From assembly GCA_963377175.1 (NCBI GenBank), contig CAUJNA010003243.1, positions 285,001-349,000 of the forward strand: a stretch of DNA of 64,000 bases, given 5' to 3'. The notes beneath the pieces were generated by a model. That model made no database searches. It was not told the DNA's origin and was given only the letters and a program-made list of their open reading frames with translations. The stretch is from Effrenium voratum (Eukaryota > Sar > Dinophyceae > Suessiales > Symbiodiniaceae). Positions 11,034 to 22,500 of this stretch are shown piece after piece; position 1 is the stretch's first letter, and each line of letters opens with the position of its first letter. A program made the position numbers and the translations under genes.

Positions 11034-14000
11034 AGTCTCATCCCGCGGCTACCGCCAGGAGCGTCACCTCCGCCTATCTTCTCCTTCTTGACCTCAACCT
11101 TCGGTTCGGCCTGCTTCGTCTCCTTAGCCACAGCTTTTGGAGCCGGAGCATTCTTCGCCTCAGATGCTGAAGCAGCCTTCCCTCTCGGCTCGGCCTTAGG
11201 AACCGGGGTCATTTTAGCCTTTGCACTCGGCCTGGCCCCTTCAACCACCATCTCGGCCCAAGACTTCTTCGGCTGAGCTGCTGCTGTATCAACCTCCATC
11301 GGAGCAGGTCCAGCATCATCCTTCGCCTTTGGGACAGATGGGCTACCGCCCTTACCAGATCCTTTACCTGGCACTTCACCTGACTTTGGTGGTGGGCCGG
11401 AAGGACTACCGCCCTTACCGCCCTTTTCCCCCTTCTTCCCTTTTCCTTTTCCGCCCTTGGTGACCGGCTCCTGCTTGGGACCAGGACCCGGCGCAGCATG
11501 ATGCACCGATTGAAGTCCCTCGATGTCCACGTTCAATGGTTCGGGTTGACGACCATCAAGAACCGTCCTCACCCTTTCGTCACTAACGTAGACGAACGGG
11601 TCACGGAAGGGTGCGGGAGGCTCCGACTGTCCGGCGCTGATCGCCTTCTGCACCTTGGCTATCGCCTCCTTCAACCTCTTCTTCTCATCGTACCCTGTCT
11701 CCGATACCATGTACTGCCTGAGCTGCGAAATCAGCGCATGACTTTCCAGGATGTCCACGTCCTTTCGATGGGTCGGATACAACGGGGTCAGATGACCAGC
11801 CGCGGAGCCAATCACGTATGCCATCGGAATATAGAAGGACAAGTACGTGTCATGGCGAGCGAACTTCCTAACGGAAGTCGTCATACGCCTACCCCATTGA
11901 GCAGCGTGCCTTGGGTTAGCCCGGAAGTACTCCGTGACCGAATCAAATCTATCGACTTGGTTGGTCAGAATCAGGTGCTTCGCCACCCACTTCTCCACGA
12001 ACGCATCCGATGCCGAAATCCCCGACACATAGGAGAATTGGAAGAGCACCTTCGCCAGCTCATCCCACGCCGCATCGACTCCTCCCTTGTCTTCACCAAG
12101 ATAAGGGGGCAGTCTGATTCCGCTCTGCACCGTCATCCTCAGATCAGATGCCATTGAATAGGAAATCAAGTTCCTCTTGATGACTCCGACCACTTCGGTG
12201 GGGATCCTCTTGGGCTTGAACTGTCCCATGGTCCTCACCCACTCCGGTACAATGTGGCATCTCTCGAAGTCTTTCTCCTCCGCGTTGGGGATAAAGTTCG
12301 GGTAGAAGACCGGGAGCGCGCATCCAGGACACAAATGCATCCCATTTGGCGTCATCTCCGCGCACCTCAAACAGAACGTGGCAGTCACATTCAATCTGAC
12401 CTCTTCCCGCGATCGCCTGTGCTCTCCCCTAACGGGGGTGAAGTCACCATAGTCCCATGCCCGATGGTACACTATCGTGTAATCATCGTACATGTAGGCC
12501 GCCTTCCAAGCTCCCATGTGGATCTCGTTCCTAACGGCCAGAGTCTTCCTTCTTGTCAAAAACACGGGTCCAACCAAGGAGCAGTGTACCCGAAGATCCA
12601 CCATTACCACCACGTACCTACCGGAGTAGTTCCGCAGCCTGTCCCTGACATACCACGAAGGCGATACCTCGGCATCCGGCGCCATGGCTCCCACAAGTGG
12701 GATCAGGCCCTCATCCTGCCTACCATCCCCAATGGTCTCGTACACATCGGGCCTCGTGATCAATATCTCGATCATGGCCTTTCCATTTCGCCTTACCCTT
12801 TGGAGCTGAACCGCCTTCCGAAAGTCCGAGAACTTCATGATGACGTACCCCACCATGGGGAGTTCATTCCAATGCATCTCGTACATCAGAGATCCGCCAG
12901 GTGCATCTTCCTGAGTGAACCTATGCCTAACGGCACTGTAACTCATGTCGCGTCCGATCCGCGTGTGCCTAACGGCAACCAACCTGGTGCTCTCTTTGAG
13001 GAGAACGTCATTCCCGTCGTACATGACCATGAGCATCGCCTCAACTTGCCCTATCGGGAAAGCTTTGAGCGTCGGAGTGAAGAACTTCCAAGACATCTCA
13101 GCGTTCTCCATGCCCGAGATCTCCTTCAGGAACCAGATGGCCTGGTCACTTTTCACCCAGTTTCCAGCCTCGCGTCCGGTCTCCTTCAGCACACGTTCCT
13201 CGAATAACTCCGAGACTCTCTTTGAATTGATGACCAAACCGTCGAAATCGCACGAGAGTAGTCTCATCGGGAGGTATTCGCCCAACCTCGTCTTCGAGGG
13301 AACCACAATCTGGCACGTGACGGCCTCATCAGGGATAACTCCCGTTTCCCTTAACTCTGGATTGATCTCTCGCCTATCGGCAAGATAATCCTCCTTCCCA
13401 TCCAGTATCACAAGATTGTAGGTCATCTTGCTCGCCGCCCCACTAGGCCTGAACTTCCTGCTATCATCCAGCTGGTCAGGAGCAAAGGGTCCACTAGGGG
13501 CAGCTGCACTCACCAGAGGCGCTCCTCGCCCAGAGCAGAGGTGCTTCTTGTGAAAGTTCACCATCTGATTCAGCTGCAATAGTGCGTAGGCACGATCCTC
13601 CAATGACGCACTCTTCATCCCAGCCTCAGTCAGAGGAGCCTCAGGCTTGTCATAACTCGCCTTTCCGCCCCATCTCGCCGCGACCAGCTCAGCAGACTTC
13701 GCAGGGTCGATCAAATTTCCCGACCACTCAGGCATGTTGCTCAACCTCCTAGTCAACGCGTCTACCGACGCAGCCAAGTCTTCGTCCGTCACGGTGTAAG
13801 GGTCGACCTTCTCCCTGTCTTCTTGACCCACATCCGGAAGCCTATAATCCCCGCGGATGGCCTCCAGCGCGGCCCTCTCGGCTGCCTCAGCCTCCTTCTG
13901 CGTGGCCACTGCCCTCGGAATCAAGAGCGCTACCTCGGCCGGCAACGACTTCTCCATGTCTATCGGAGTGTTCTTGGGAAGGATCCTTCGATCATCTCCC

Positions 14001-15646
14001 TCCCCGCTGTACTCATAGTCAGGAGCAGTCTTCCGGTACTCCTCGAAGGTAGCCCCTTTGAAGTTGGTAATCTCACTCGGGTCTGTCTTCCCAGCCTCAG
14101 TACCCCGAGGCGTGGGCTCCTTCGTCCCGGTGGAATCCTTCTTGGAGCCTTCCTGATCCACGTCCATGTCGTCCTTCTTCTTCTCCGTCACGGACAGTTT
14201 CCCAATGTCAGGAAGGGTCACATCATCATCCTTTCCTGATCCGGCGCCCCTATCGGGGGCCGGCTCGGTCCTCGGTTGCCCCGAAGAGCTCGCCCCAGGA
14301 TCCACGTCGCCCTCGTCGTCCACATGTGGTCGCTTTCCCCACACGATCTTCGTCTTCGGCTTCAGCGGGACAGCGACACCTCCAGCCATATGGTGTCCAG
14401 GCCAAGTGGCTCCTTCAGGGTCATCCTCGAACCATGATTTCCCGAACGGGAGCCCATCCCTTCCGATGATCTCCTTCCTATCGGAAGTAGACCCCGAATG
14501 GGACAACGCAGATACGTGAGACAGCATGATCTCAGCCGCCGATTGCGCCAGCGTATCGGACATCTGCTCCCTTGTCGGGATAGTCCGCAGCTCCGGAGCG
14601 AGGTGACCGGCAATCATGCTGAAAGGCGCAGTCCCCAACCGCTTGCCCAACACCGCCTCGTTCAGCGCGTTGAAGTACTTCTGCAGCTTCTCCAGCATCG
14701 CCGTCGCCGCCATCAGCTGGGGATGAAACATGGGCATCCGCCACGCGCGCCCAAGGGCGCAATCCACGTGCGATGCGATCGCAGTGATCGTCCCTACCAG
14801 CAAGTGCGATGATGCAATCTCCGGTACCCAAGTCGGGTCGTCCAAAGGAATGCATTGTCCCGTCTGCGCGTTCAGCAAGGTAGCCCTCACCCCCGGCGCT
14901 CGAAGACAATCATACGCCCTGCGGTTCGGGTCACTAACGACACCACGAACCATGTAATCATCCCGATCGGGCATATCTGCCCAGTCCCCCGGAGGTGCTC
15001 GCCCATGATGGTACTTCGCCTGAATGTCCTGCCTCATCCCTAACGGGATATGGGCAGCCTCGGACGCCACCTTCTTCATGTTCCATTGCTGATCACCCCA
15101 CGGCGTAGACTTCCGATCTCGAGGATTGATGTACTCCTGATCGATCCTCCCAGCAGCTCGGGAAGCATCCAACGCCCCGTACATGTAATCGTTATGTACG
15201 GCCCTCTCCAATACCGCGGTCCACTCGCTATCGCGATTCGGGAACACAATGTGGCTAGTCTCGCTCGCCTTCCTCCACTCCTCCGCGGTAACCCGCTCTT
15301 GAGTGATTGCCTTGTTCCTGATCACGGCATAGATGAAAGGCTCACCAGCCTCCCTAGCCAGGATGTGCTGAACGATGAACCTCGACCTGCTCTCCGCCGG
15401 TCTTGCCGATGTCCGCGAGCCCCTCGTGGATTGATAGGAACTATGCTCACGGTGGTGCCGAACTTCCGCTGGCTTCAGCTCGGGCGCCTCTCCCGGGTGC
15501 TCCGGGTACGGCGTGTTCGCATATTGTGTATGCCCCCTCGAGACTCCTGGGTTGAAGCCGCCTTCGGGGTCGCTGCAGTATCCCGCAGGTCCCCGTCGTC
15601 GTCCGTGTACTTCGGAGCATAGGAGACTGGCACACCCGGGCCACAT
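11030..15646 (-). CDS. 1,538-codon ORF of unknown function, downstream of RNase H
   Basis: A large intact frame between pol and the 3' LTR, the place where some LTR elements carry an envelope or other third ORF. I see no signal peptide or membrane segment, so it does not look like an envelope. Visible parts are a soluble N-terminal third, an acidic/Lys-rich low-complexity middle (about residues 420-560), and a long mixed alpha/beta region (about 740-1330). Inside that region is a zinc-ribbon-like CLRC...CPGC pair near residue 1050. The Gly/Lys/Pro/Ala-rich tail (about 1370-1538) has repeated GKGKK-type basic clusters. The start is uncertain because the first residues overlap the previous ORF in another frame. 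It carries many CCTA(A/T/C)CGG hairpins in more than one reading phase. I do not recognise a family. Confidence 0.85.
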   Translation of the reverse strand: MWPGCASLLCSEVHGRRRGPAGYCSDPEGGFNPGVSRGHTQYANTPYPEHPGEAPELKPAEVRHHREHSSYQSTRGSRTSARPAESRSRFIVQHILAREAGEPFIYAVIRNKAITQERVTAEEWRKASETSHIVFPNRDSEWTAVLERAVHNDYMYGALDASRAAGRIDQEYINPRDRKSTPWGDQQWNMKKVASEAAHIPLGMRQDIQAKYHHGRAPPGDWADMPDRDDYMVRGVVSDPNRRAYDCLRAPGVRATLLNAQTGQCIPLDDPTWVPEIASSHLLVGTITAIASHVDCALGRAWRMPMFHPQLMAATAMLEKLQKYFNALNEAVLGKRLGTAPFSMIAGHLAPELRTIPTREQMSDTLAQSAAEIMLSHVSALSHSGSTSDRKEIIGRDGLPFGKSWFEDDPEGATWPGHHMAGGVAVPLKPKTKIVWGKRPHVDDEGDVDPGASSSGQPRTEPAPDRGAGSGKDDDVTLPDIGKLSVTEKKKDDMDVDQEGSKKDSTGTKEPTPRGTEAGKTDPSEITNFKGATFEEYRKTAPDYEYSGEGDDRRILPKNTPIDMEKSLPAEVALLIPRAVATQKEAEAAERAALEAIRGDYRLPDVGQEDREKVDPYTVTDEDLAASVDALTRRLSNMPEWSGNLIDPAKSAELVAARWGGKASYDKPEAPLTEAGMKSASLEDRAYALLQLNQMVNFHKKHLCSGRGAPLVSAAAPSGPFAPDQLDDSRKFRPSGAASKMTYNLVILDGKEDYLADRREINPELRETGVIPDEAVTCQIVVPSKTRLGEYLPMRLLSCDFDGLVINSKRVSELFEERVLKETGREAGNWVKSDQAIWFLKEISGMENAEMSWKFFTPTLKAFPIGQVEAMLMVMYDGNDVLLKESTRLVAVRHTRIGRDMSYSAVRHRFTQEDAPGGSLMYEMHWNELPMVGYVIMKFSDFRKAVQLQRVRRNGKAMIEILITRPDVYETIGDGRQDEGLIPLVGAMAPDAEVSPSWYVRDRLRNYSGRYVVVMVDLRVHCSLVGPVFLTRRKTLAVRNEIHMGAWKAAYMYDDYTIVYHRAWDYGDFTPVRGEHRRSREEVRLNVTATFCLRCAEMTPNGMHLCPGCALPVFYPNFIPNAEEKDFERCHIVPEWVRTMGQFKPKRIPTEVVGVIKRNLISYSMASDLRMTVQSGIRLPPYLGEDKGGVDAAWDELAKVLFQFSYVSGISASDAFVEKWVAKHLILTNQVDRFDSVTEYFRANPRHAAQWGRRMTTSVRKFARHDTYLSFYIPMAYVIGSAAGHLTPLYPTHRKDVDILESHALISQLRQYMVSETGYDEKKRLKEAIAKVQKAISAGQSEPPAPFRDPFVYVSDERVRTVLDGRQPEPLNVDIEGLQSVHHAAPGPGPKQEPVTKGGKGKGKKGEKGGKGGSPSGPPPKSGEVPGKGSGKGGSPSVPKAKDDAGPAPMEVDTAAAQPKKSWAEMVVEGARPSAKAKMTPVPKAEPRGKAASASEAKNAPAPKAVAKETKQAEPKVEVKKEKIGGGDAPGGSRGMRL

Positions 15647-16281
15647 GCACCCGACGCCTCCTCCTTCTTCTGAGCACCAATAGGTTCTCGAGCCCTGCGT
15701 TCCTCCCTAACGGGCGACGCCGCTCGCTTTGCCGCAGCTGCCGGCTCCGTACTGCTATCCATAGGTAGCGCGCTCTTGCCACTTTCAATGCTTTCCTCAA
15801 ACACGAACGCGATATGGTAGGGAAGCAAGAAGGCAGGGTCCGTCGGAACCGCAGCGCAGAGGATAGCCGCCAAGTGTACGGCGTTCATCTCCGTAACCTC
15901 CACTCCCCGGCGCTTCATTTCCGCCACTATCGCAGCAGTCCTGACCGCCCGGTACCGGATCAGCTTTTCGTGGTCCGTCACCGGCATGTGGGACTTGTCG
16001 AGCTTGTCCTTGCTGATGTGGGATACTCTGCCAACCAGTTCGTCGAACCTCGCGGCACTGTCATCCTCAATCAGCTGATCAGCCTTCTCCATATCTGGAT
16101 CAATCGTGGTGAACTTCGGATCCTGTCCCCTAAACCCCTTAATCCACTCGCGGTACCCCGCAAGCAAACAACTGGCCACAGCCTTAGGCTTCTCCATACC
16201 CAGCCCCATCTCCAGGTCCCAGGACGGCCGCGGAGGCGTCGCCATGCAGCGCCCCAGGCCCATCCCGCCAGCTGCCGCCAT
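15475..16281 (-). CDS. 268-codon ORF preceding the large unknown ORF
   Basis: An open frame starting about 300 bases after the pol stop. It is Met/Ala/Gly-rich at its start, then a helical, charged region (residues 40-170), then an Ala/Arg/Glu-rich tail. Its last about 55 codons overlap the next ORF. The frame changes by -1, plausibly at the G-run CGAGGGGGCAT near 15535, and the sense of the protein carries on in the other frame. Protein sequence before this point and after it in the -1 frame looks like one continuous product. Function unknown. The 297-bp gap 16282-16578 has stops in all phases and no recognisable feature beyond small hairpins. Confidence 0.65.
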   Translation of the reverse strand: MAAAGGMGLGRCMATPPRPSWDLEMGLGMEKPKAVASCLLAGYREWIKGFRGQDPKFTTIDPDMEKADQLIEDDSAARFDELVGRVSHISKDKLDKSHMPVTDHEKLIRYRAVRTAAIVAEMKRRGVEVTEMNAVHLAAILCAAVPTDPAFLLPYHIAFVFEESIESGKSALPMDSSTEPAAAAKRAASPVREERRAREPIGAQKKEEASGACGPGVPVSYAPKYTDDDGDLRDTAATPKAASTQESRGGIHNMRTRRTRSTRERRPS

Positions 16282-16578
16282 GCGTCAGCAGGTTCGGGCC
16301 ACCGGCCACGGAACCACGGAGGAACCGGGAACCCAGCCTACCGGCCAGAATCCCCCCCTGTCCCTCAGAAGGCTCAGCCTATCGGCCAGAGACCCTCTCC
16401 CTAGAACAAGAACCTAGAAAATGAATAATTGACTGAATCCGTCCTTCACGAAGCAGAAGAAAAACCTTAGTGACAGGCATACCTGCCTCATGCTTCTGTT
16501 CTGGTCAGTAAGCGCATTGTGTCGCCTGTGAATGTGGTGCGGTTGCCCGCGGGGTGAGCCAACTTGATCAAGCAAAAG

Positions 16579-19500
16579 CTACGCGGCGACGAAGTTGTTC
16601 AACCACTTCCCAACAGCAAGCAATCGGTCGTGCCGAGAGAGAGTATCCCCTCCTCGCATCTTGCAAGTACTCCAAAACGAATTGAAAGACTTAGAAGAAA
16701 AGCACCTAAACACGACCCCATGCCTCTTGAGACCACATTGGCAAGCGCAAACAGACCTGCAATCAAACCCATGCGTGGTGGCGATTCCTTCAGCCTCACC
16801 TTCCTTCAAGATATTGCATTTAGGTCGATAGAGAATGATCGGAACGCATCCACTGGTCCGAGCATCACAAGCCAAGTTGAACCTTTGCCTAACGGCAGCC
16901 TCGGTCCTATCCCTAAGCTTTCTGGTCTGTCCCCACTTCCCAGTCCTGGAATCAACCCTATCGGGTGCAAGATCATTAAGAACAAGCACAACATAACAAA
17001 GGCTATCGCCTTCAATCCTACCAGACCGTATGATGTGATTCCTGTAACCAGGAGCAACTTGAAGCGTGACAACCCTGCAAAGATCACTATTCGCAAAAAC
17101 CCCGGCTATCGCCTGGTCCGCAATAATAGTTTTCTCGCATCTTTTCCCTCCTTTTTCCTCGTCAATCACGATTCCCTCGTACTCAGAGAGTAACCTCTCA
17201 ATGAGCCGATTGAAACCGGATTTTGCACCTGATTCCATGCGTACCCCCCTAAGCGGGGGCAGTCCAGGAGCGGCAGGGGGCTTAAGACAGGGTTGGGTGG
17301 GTTGGGCCAAATATTCCTGCAGGTATCCCGGCAGAAACATACCAAGGGTGTGCAGATTTCTATTCCACACGACCTTGTCAATGCAGGCCTTAGTGAAAAT
17401 GTCTGCACCTTGGTAGTGAGACGGGCACGCAACGAACCGAAAAATTCCATCATTAAAACGTTCGTTGAGCCATGAGATGTCAATGCGCTGCGTCCTTGAC
17501 ATATAGCGCATGTTGGGATTATTCCCAGTTATAACGATCCGGCACGCCGATTCGTTATCCTCCAGCACGTTGATAATAAACGGCTGGGTCTCCTTTCCCT
17601 TCCCAATAGCGTGCTGCCAGAGGGTAGCTAATGCCATTCCCTCCTTGGACACTCCATGGTCGAGAGCAACAATCTCCGCTTCAGGAGTCGACTTCGAAAC
17701 GGAAGTCTGTTTCTTGCTTACTCCAGTGATGGGCATGTAGGTCCTAGGACCCACAAGGCAAATAAGCACTCCCGACGTGCTCTTGGAATCAGTACGATCC
17801 CCAGCCAGATCCGCATCACAGTAAGCAACCAACTCAATGAACTCTGGGCTATCGCCCACCCAACCGTACAAATGAAGGTCGAGCGTAGAGTTCACATATG
17901 AAATTAACCTGTGGAGCTTGCGGTCACATAGATGATTCCACTTCGTGACCCGGCTGGCTAACGCCTGCACGGGACGAATCAGGTCATATCTGCCCATCCG
18001 AGCTCCGTAGAGAACCTTCATCAGCACCGCCGCCGCGTCATTTCCGAGGCATCCTGGCTGCGCATTGACGGTCTCCATGTCCATCGCCTGGTTGAAGAGT
18101 TTGTCAAATTCAGGATTGACGGAATTCTCGTCAAACTCCGGCTTGCTCTCGTCCAGGAACGGAGTTTCAACCTTCTGCAGCTTCTTCGGGTACTTTCCCT
18201 GACACAGTTCAATGTACCTATCGACACACGCCTGCATGAAGCTGCTCTCGCTGTACTTGATGAACCTTATCGTGGTTTCCGGCTTGGGGATGTCCTTAGA
18301 GAGTAACCCCTCTGGACCAAACCTCAAGTCGGGTTGCTCCTTATCAGGAGGATTGCCGACCGTCCACGCCAGTCTCGGGTCAAAGTGACCCTTGACCACC
18401 TGTTGCGTGAATTCGTGCTCGCAGCCAAGATATCTCTTGAGCTGCCTTGGTTCCTCCATCTTGATGACCTTCGAGATCAGCGCCCATCCTTCTGCGATGT
18501 TCTTCGCCGGCCCACTCATCTTGAAGTCATCCACGTACACGACAAGGAAGAGGTCGAGCTCCTCATGCCTAAACACGCTGGCCCAATCCTTCACCTTGAC
18601 GTATCCGACTTTCTTCAGCATTGCCTCGCAGTGCTGTTCCCAAAAGGTACCAGCGTCCGGATGTCCATATAGTGCGAGCACGAGAACAACGACTGGATCC
18701 TTGTATCTGGGATTTCCGCTGCCGTCGAACCACTCAGGTGGCCACTGGTCACGAGGAATCCTCACCCAAGTGTCCTTTCCCTTCAAGCGGGCCTGAGTAT
18801 ATGCAGACTCCCCATCACTCACTTCCAGAAGATTCCCTGGGAGTAACCCGTGAGCATCACCCATTTTACCCGCCGCCATAGTAGCGGGGCAGGAGGTGTT
18901 CTCGGAGAACAGGGCCCAATGCCCGATCTCGTCACGGACGAAGCATCCCTCGAACACGACTCGCCCTTTATATTTGCGATTTGGATCGTCCTCCGGCAGC
19001 TCGTGATTCTTCTCGACACAAATGTCGAAAATTCTACCAACATGGATCTTCTCCCCTTCCTTACGTGCCTTGGCTGCAACATCATGCCACTCTTGGACAG
19101 TTGACAAGTCCCAGCACCCTTGCGAAGTTAACTTGTCCCATTCCTTCTGAAGAGCGGCCTTAGCCTTGGCATTTCCAGCTTGTTCCTTCTTGTTCACTGG
19201 CCTAGCGACACAAGCGTACAAGGGAGGAAAGACACCCGAGCTCTTTGGCCGATGAGATAGGGATATCTCCCCCCTGGGCATAGAGAACTCAAAGGTCTTT
19301 CCATCAGATCCAATCGTAGGGGCAGCAGCAGCTATACCAGTGCTTCCGAAACCCGCGGATCCCCTATCGGTTCCCCGCTTGGCTTTCCTAGGGACGATCG
19401 ACGCGTCGATGAGCATAACACGCTCCAGTACGATCTGCGCAATGCGGTCCCCAGGATTCACGATGAAGTCCTCATCCCCATGATTAAAAAGGATGACCTT

Positions 19501-22500
19501 GATCTCTCCGTCGTAGTCGGGATCAATGACCCCACCGCCTACAGCGATCCTGTTCTTCACGGCTAGTCCTGACCTGGGAGCTATCCTAGCATATACCCCA
19601 GCGGGCATCTCTATCGAGATTCCGGTGTTGACCAAGCCTGACCCCCCTGCGGGAATACATGCTCCCTCAGAGGCATAGGTATCCAAACCCGCACTCCCCG
19701 AAGTAGCCCGCGTCGGGATCTTGGCAGTTTCACTGCTAAGACTAACGAACAAGGTATTCGGCTTCTTCTTCCATCGCTGTTCAATCGGGTCAACCTCGAC
19801 CGGCATAGCATTCGCGACCTTCTTGAAAGCGCCGTTCGGGTACCATGCTCCAACGATTGCCTCGCACATTTCACTCGGATAGAGAGCAGTCGTTGGGGTG
19901 ACCGACCCCTCAATGCGTGCATGAAGGTATCCCTTCTCGTGCTTGCATTTCCGACCAGACAGCTCATCAATGAGCTCCTTGGAGGTCGTCGCAACCTTCC
20001 ACTGTTTCCTGATTGGCACACCGTCCTTATCCTGCATCCCGAAATCACAGCCGTCGAAGTCTACGGTCTCGACATCAGGATCAGCAAGAAACCTCTGCAT
20101 GAACGGTTGCTTCCATCCAAGACAGTGTCTAGGCCACTCAAATGCAACCCTGCCCCCTCCTCGCCTAACAGCTCGGGAGGCCCGCAGGAATGCCGCAAAC
20201 ATAACCTGAGAATTCCTTCTAAGATCATTCAGGTGCGATGCAAACTCAGCACCGTGGATTGAAAGGTTGACATACTGCCATGTACTCCACGGTCCGCACG
20301 GAATTGACGCCCACAGGTCACACCCAGGATTATCCTCGATGATCCCAATAAGCCGACTAACGTCTTTGGCTTTGGTGATGTCAAATGAGCCAACGTGAAC
20401 GCGAATTGCATCGCCTCCACACTCCATCATCACTGCGGACAGACGCGAGTCAGGTTCACACGCAAACTCAATGAGGAGCTTGCGGCCAGGCGCTGGAGCA
20501 GCCGGGTCCCTCTCAGGATGTTCGCGGCGTCGTTCTTCCCTTAGGGATAACTCCCGTTCGGTTTGAACATATATCTCCCGGGACCGGGTAGACATCTGTC
20601 TCCAACTATCCGCATCAATTGAATTGGGTTTTCCGGTGCCTGCGTATGGCCGCTCACGCCTATCGGCGGATTGGCCATAGTCGATCCTGTCTCCGTGCAG
20701 CTTATGACCCTTCTTCGGACCTCCGGCAGGTTCGGCTCCTTCTTCCTTTGGCTTGAACCTACCGTGGGGAGCACACCCCTTATCAAATAGAATGGTCACG
20801 CCAGTCCAAAAACCACACGTGAAATGCCGATGATTGGGAGCATCGTGATGACGATCATCTCTCACCCAATTTCCAACGGCATCAAGCCCCCGCATGTGCG
20901 TGACCCTAACGGTGTCAAGCTCCTCATGCGAAGGACCACCTGGAGGAAGGTCCTCGTTCGTCGTCCCGAAGAACTTCTTCCGCACCTCAACGTGGATGCG
21001 ATACCAGGCGCTGTCCTCGTCGTGCCGCTCCCAGTAATCTGAGACGCACGCGTCACCACTCCCTTGGACAGCCTTGCTCTGAATGGCCCCATCAGACTTG
21101 GAAGAGCTACCGCCCCCCTCGTCCTGTTGGTCATCGTCATCATCATCAGGATCATCAAATCGACCTTCATCAAAGTCGAATTCATCCCTGATCTTCTTAC
21201 TCGGTTTAAGGTCGGCTCTTCGGTCAGCTAACGCCTCCCGAATGGTCCGAGTCCTAGCGTCATAGGATGCCAACATCGGGAACACGTAGGGCTCCTCAGG
21301 CTTCTTCCAGATACGTTTGATCTGGTGTATACTTGGTTTCCTGAGACCCCTTTGGATGTGCTCGAGATCAGCAACGAGATAGTCGCCCTTCCACAGCCCC
21401 CCTGGTTCTAACCGATAGCCCAGAAATAGGCCTGGCTTGGAAGATGGGGCGAACTTCGGATCCTCCTCTATCTTGATGAAGTCCCGCTCTTTCTTCTCGG
21501 CGGGCAGGGCAGTAGTGACGCTTGTCTCTTCAACCTCTACCTCATCAATGGGAACAAAGTCCGGTTCGTCGTTGCATTCGGGTTCATACTCCTCGTTCTC
21601 ATAGATCTCGGCCTCGTCCTCATCGATCTGATCAAAATCACAGTCGAAATGAGTTTCTCCAGTCCATTCGTGGTTACCTCCACGGTCGTTCTCGGCCTGG
21701 AGCCAGTTTTCGTCAACAACAAATTCGGTCGATCCGTCCAGATAGTTGAGGACTGTGCTCCGCCTCCTGCCAAGGTCTTTGATCTTGACTGGACAGCTCG
21801 TCCCTATCGGGATAAAGAGCTCGGTTCGCGCTTCAACGTGGACGCGAGTGAGAACCTTCTCGTCTTCATTTGCGATCCAGTGGTCTCCTCCTTCATCAAC
21901 GTCCTCTGAGTCGATCTTTCCAGCATGTCTGAAGTCGTTTTGGGCGTTTTGAACCCCCCCCTTTCTATCCCTGCGAATCTTGGGAGCAATGGGGTAGAAG
22001 TCGACCAGACAACCAAACGGCAGAATGACTCCGCTGAAGTTCCCGTCACCGTGGCGTCGCATCCACGGTGATCCCTCACCGCGATTTTCAATATTCCTTG
22101 CCATGGAAAAATGCCTAACGGCAAATGGCCACCATCGAGGTTCAAATCCAGCTTGACGCAGGAGCACACGTGCCCCATGAAGAACAAGCTTAACCTTGTT
22201 CTCGATCAGGCCATTGGTCTTGGGCATGCCCGGTGTAGAAAGCCGGTGCAATGCTCCAAGCGTAGTGACAGCATTCTTCAGCTCTGGGGCCTGGTCGCTG
22301 TACACTAACTTCAGAGTTTGCCCCCCTGCAAACCTGCGAAATGCCTCCAGCGTATTGCTACGGGATCTGGATTGCACAGGAAGGACTTCGAGGTAGTCAG
22401 TAGCGAGGTCATAGAACACTATCGCGTCTGCTTCGCCATGAAAGCCTCGATCCTTCAATCCTCGCAACACCATCGTGTCAGCAGTGGTTAGGTCCCCGAA

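Noticed and set aside
12254..13207. Plus-strand frames with repeated Pro-Asn-Gly in the retrotransposon
   Set aside because: Shadow of the minus-strand ORF; the Pro-Asn-Gly repeats are the CCTAACGG hairpin motif read on the wrong strand.
11030..15646. Envelope-like protein
   Set aside because: Position fits but no signal peptide or membrane segment is visible.
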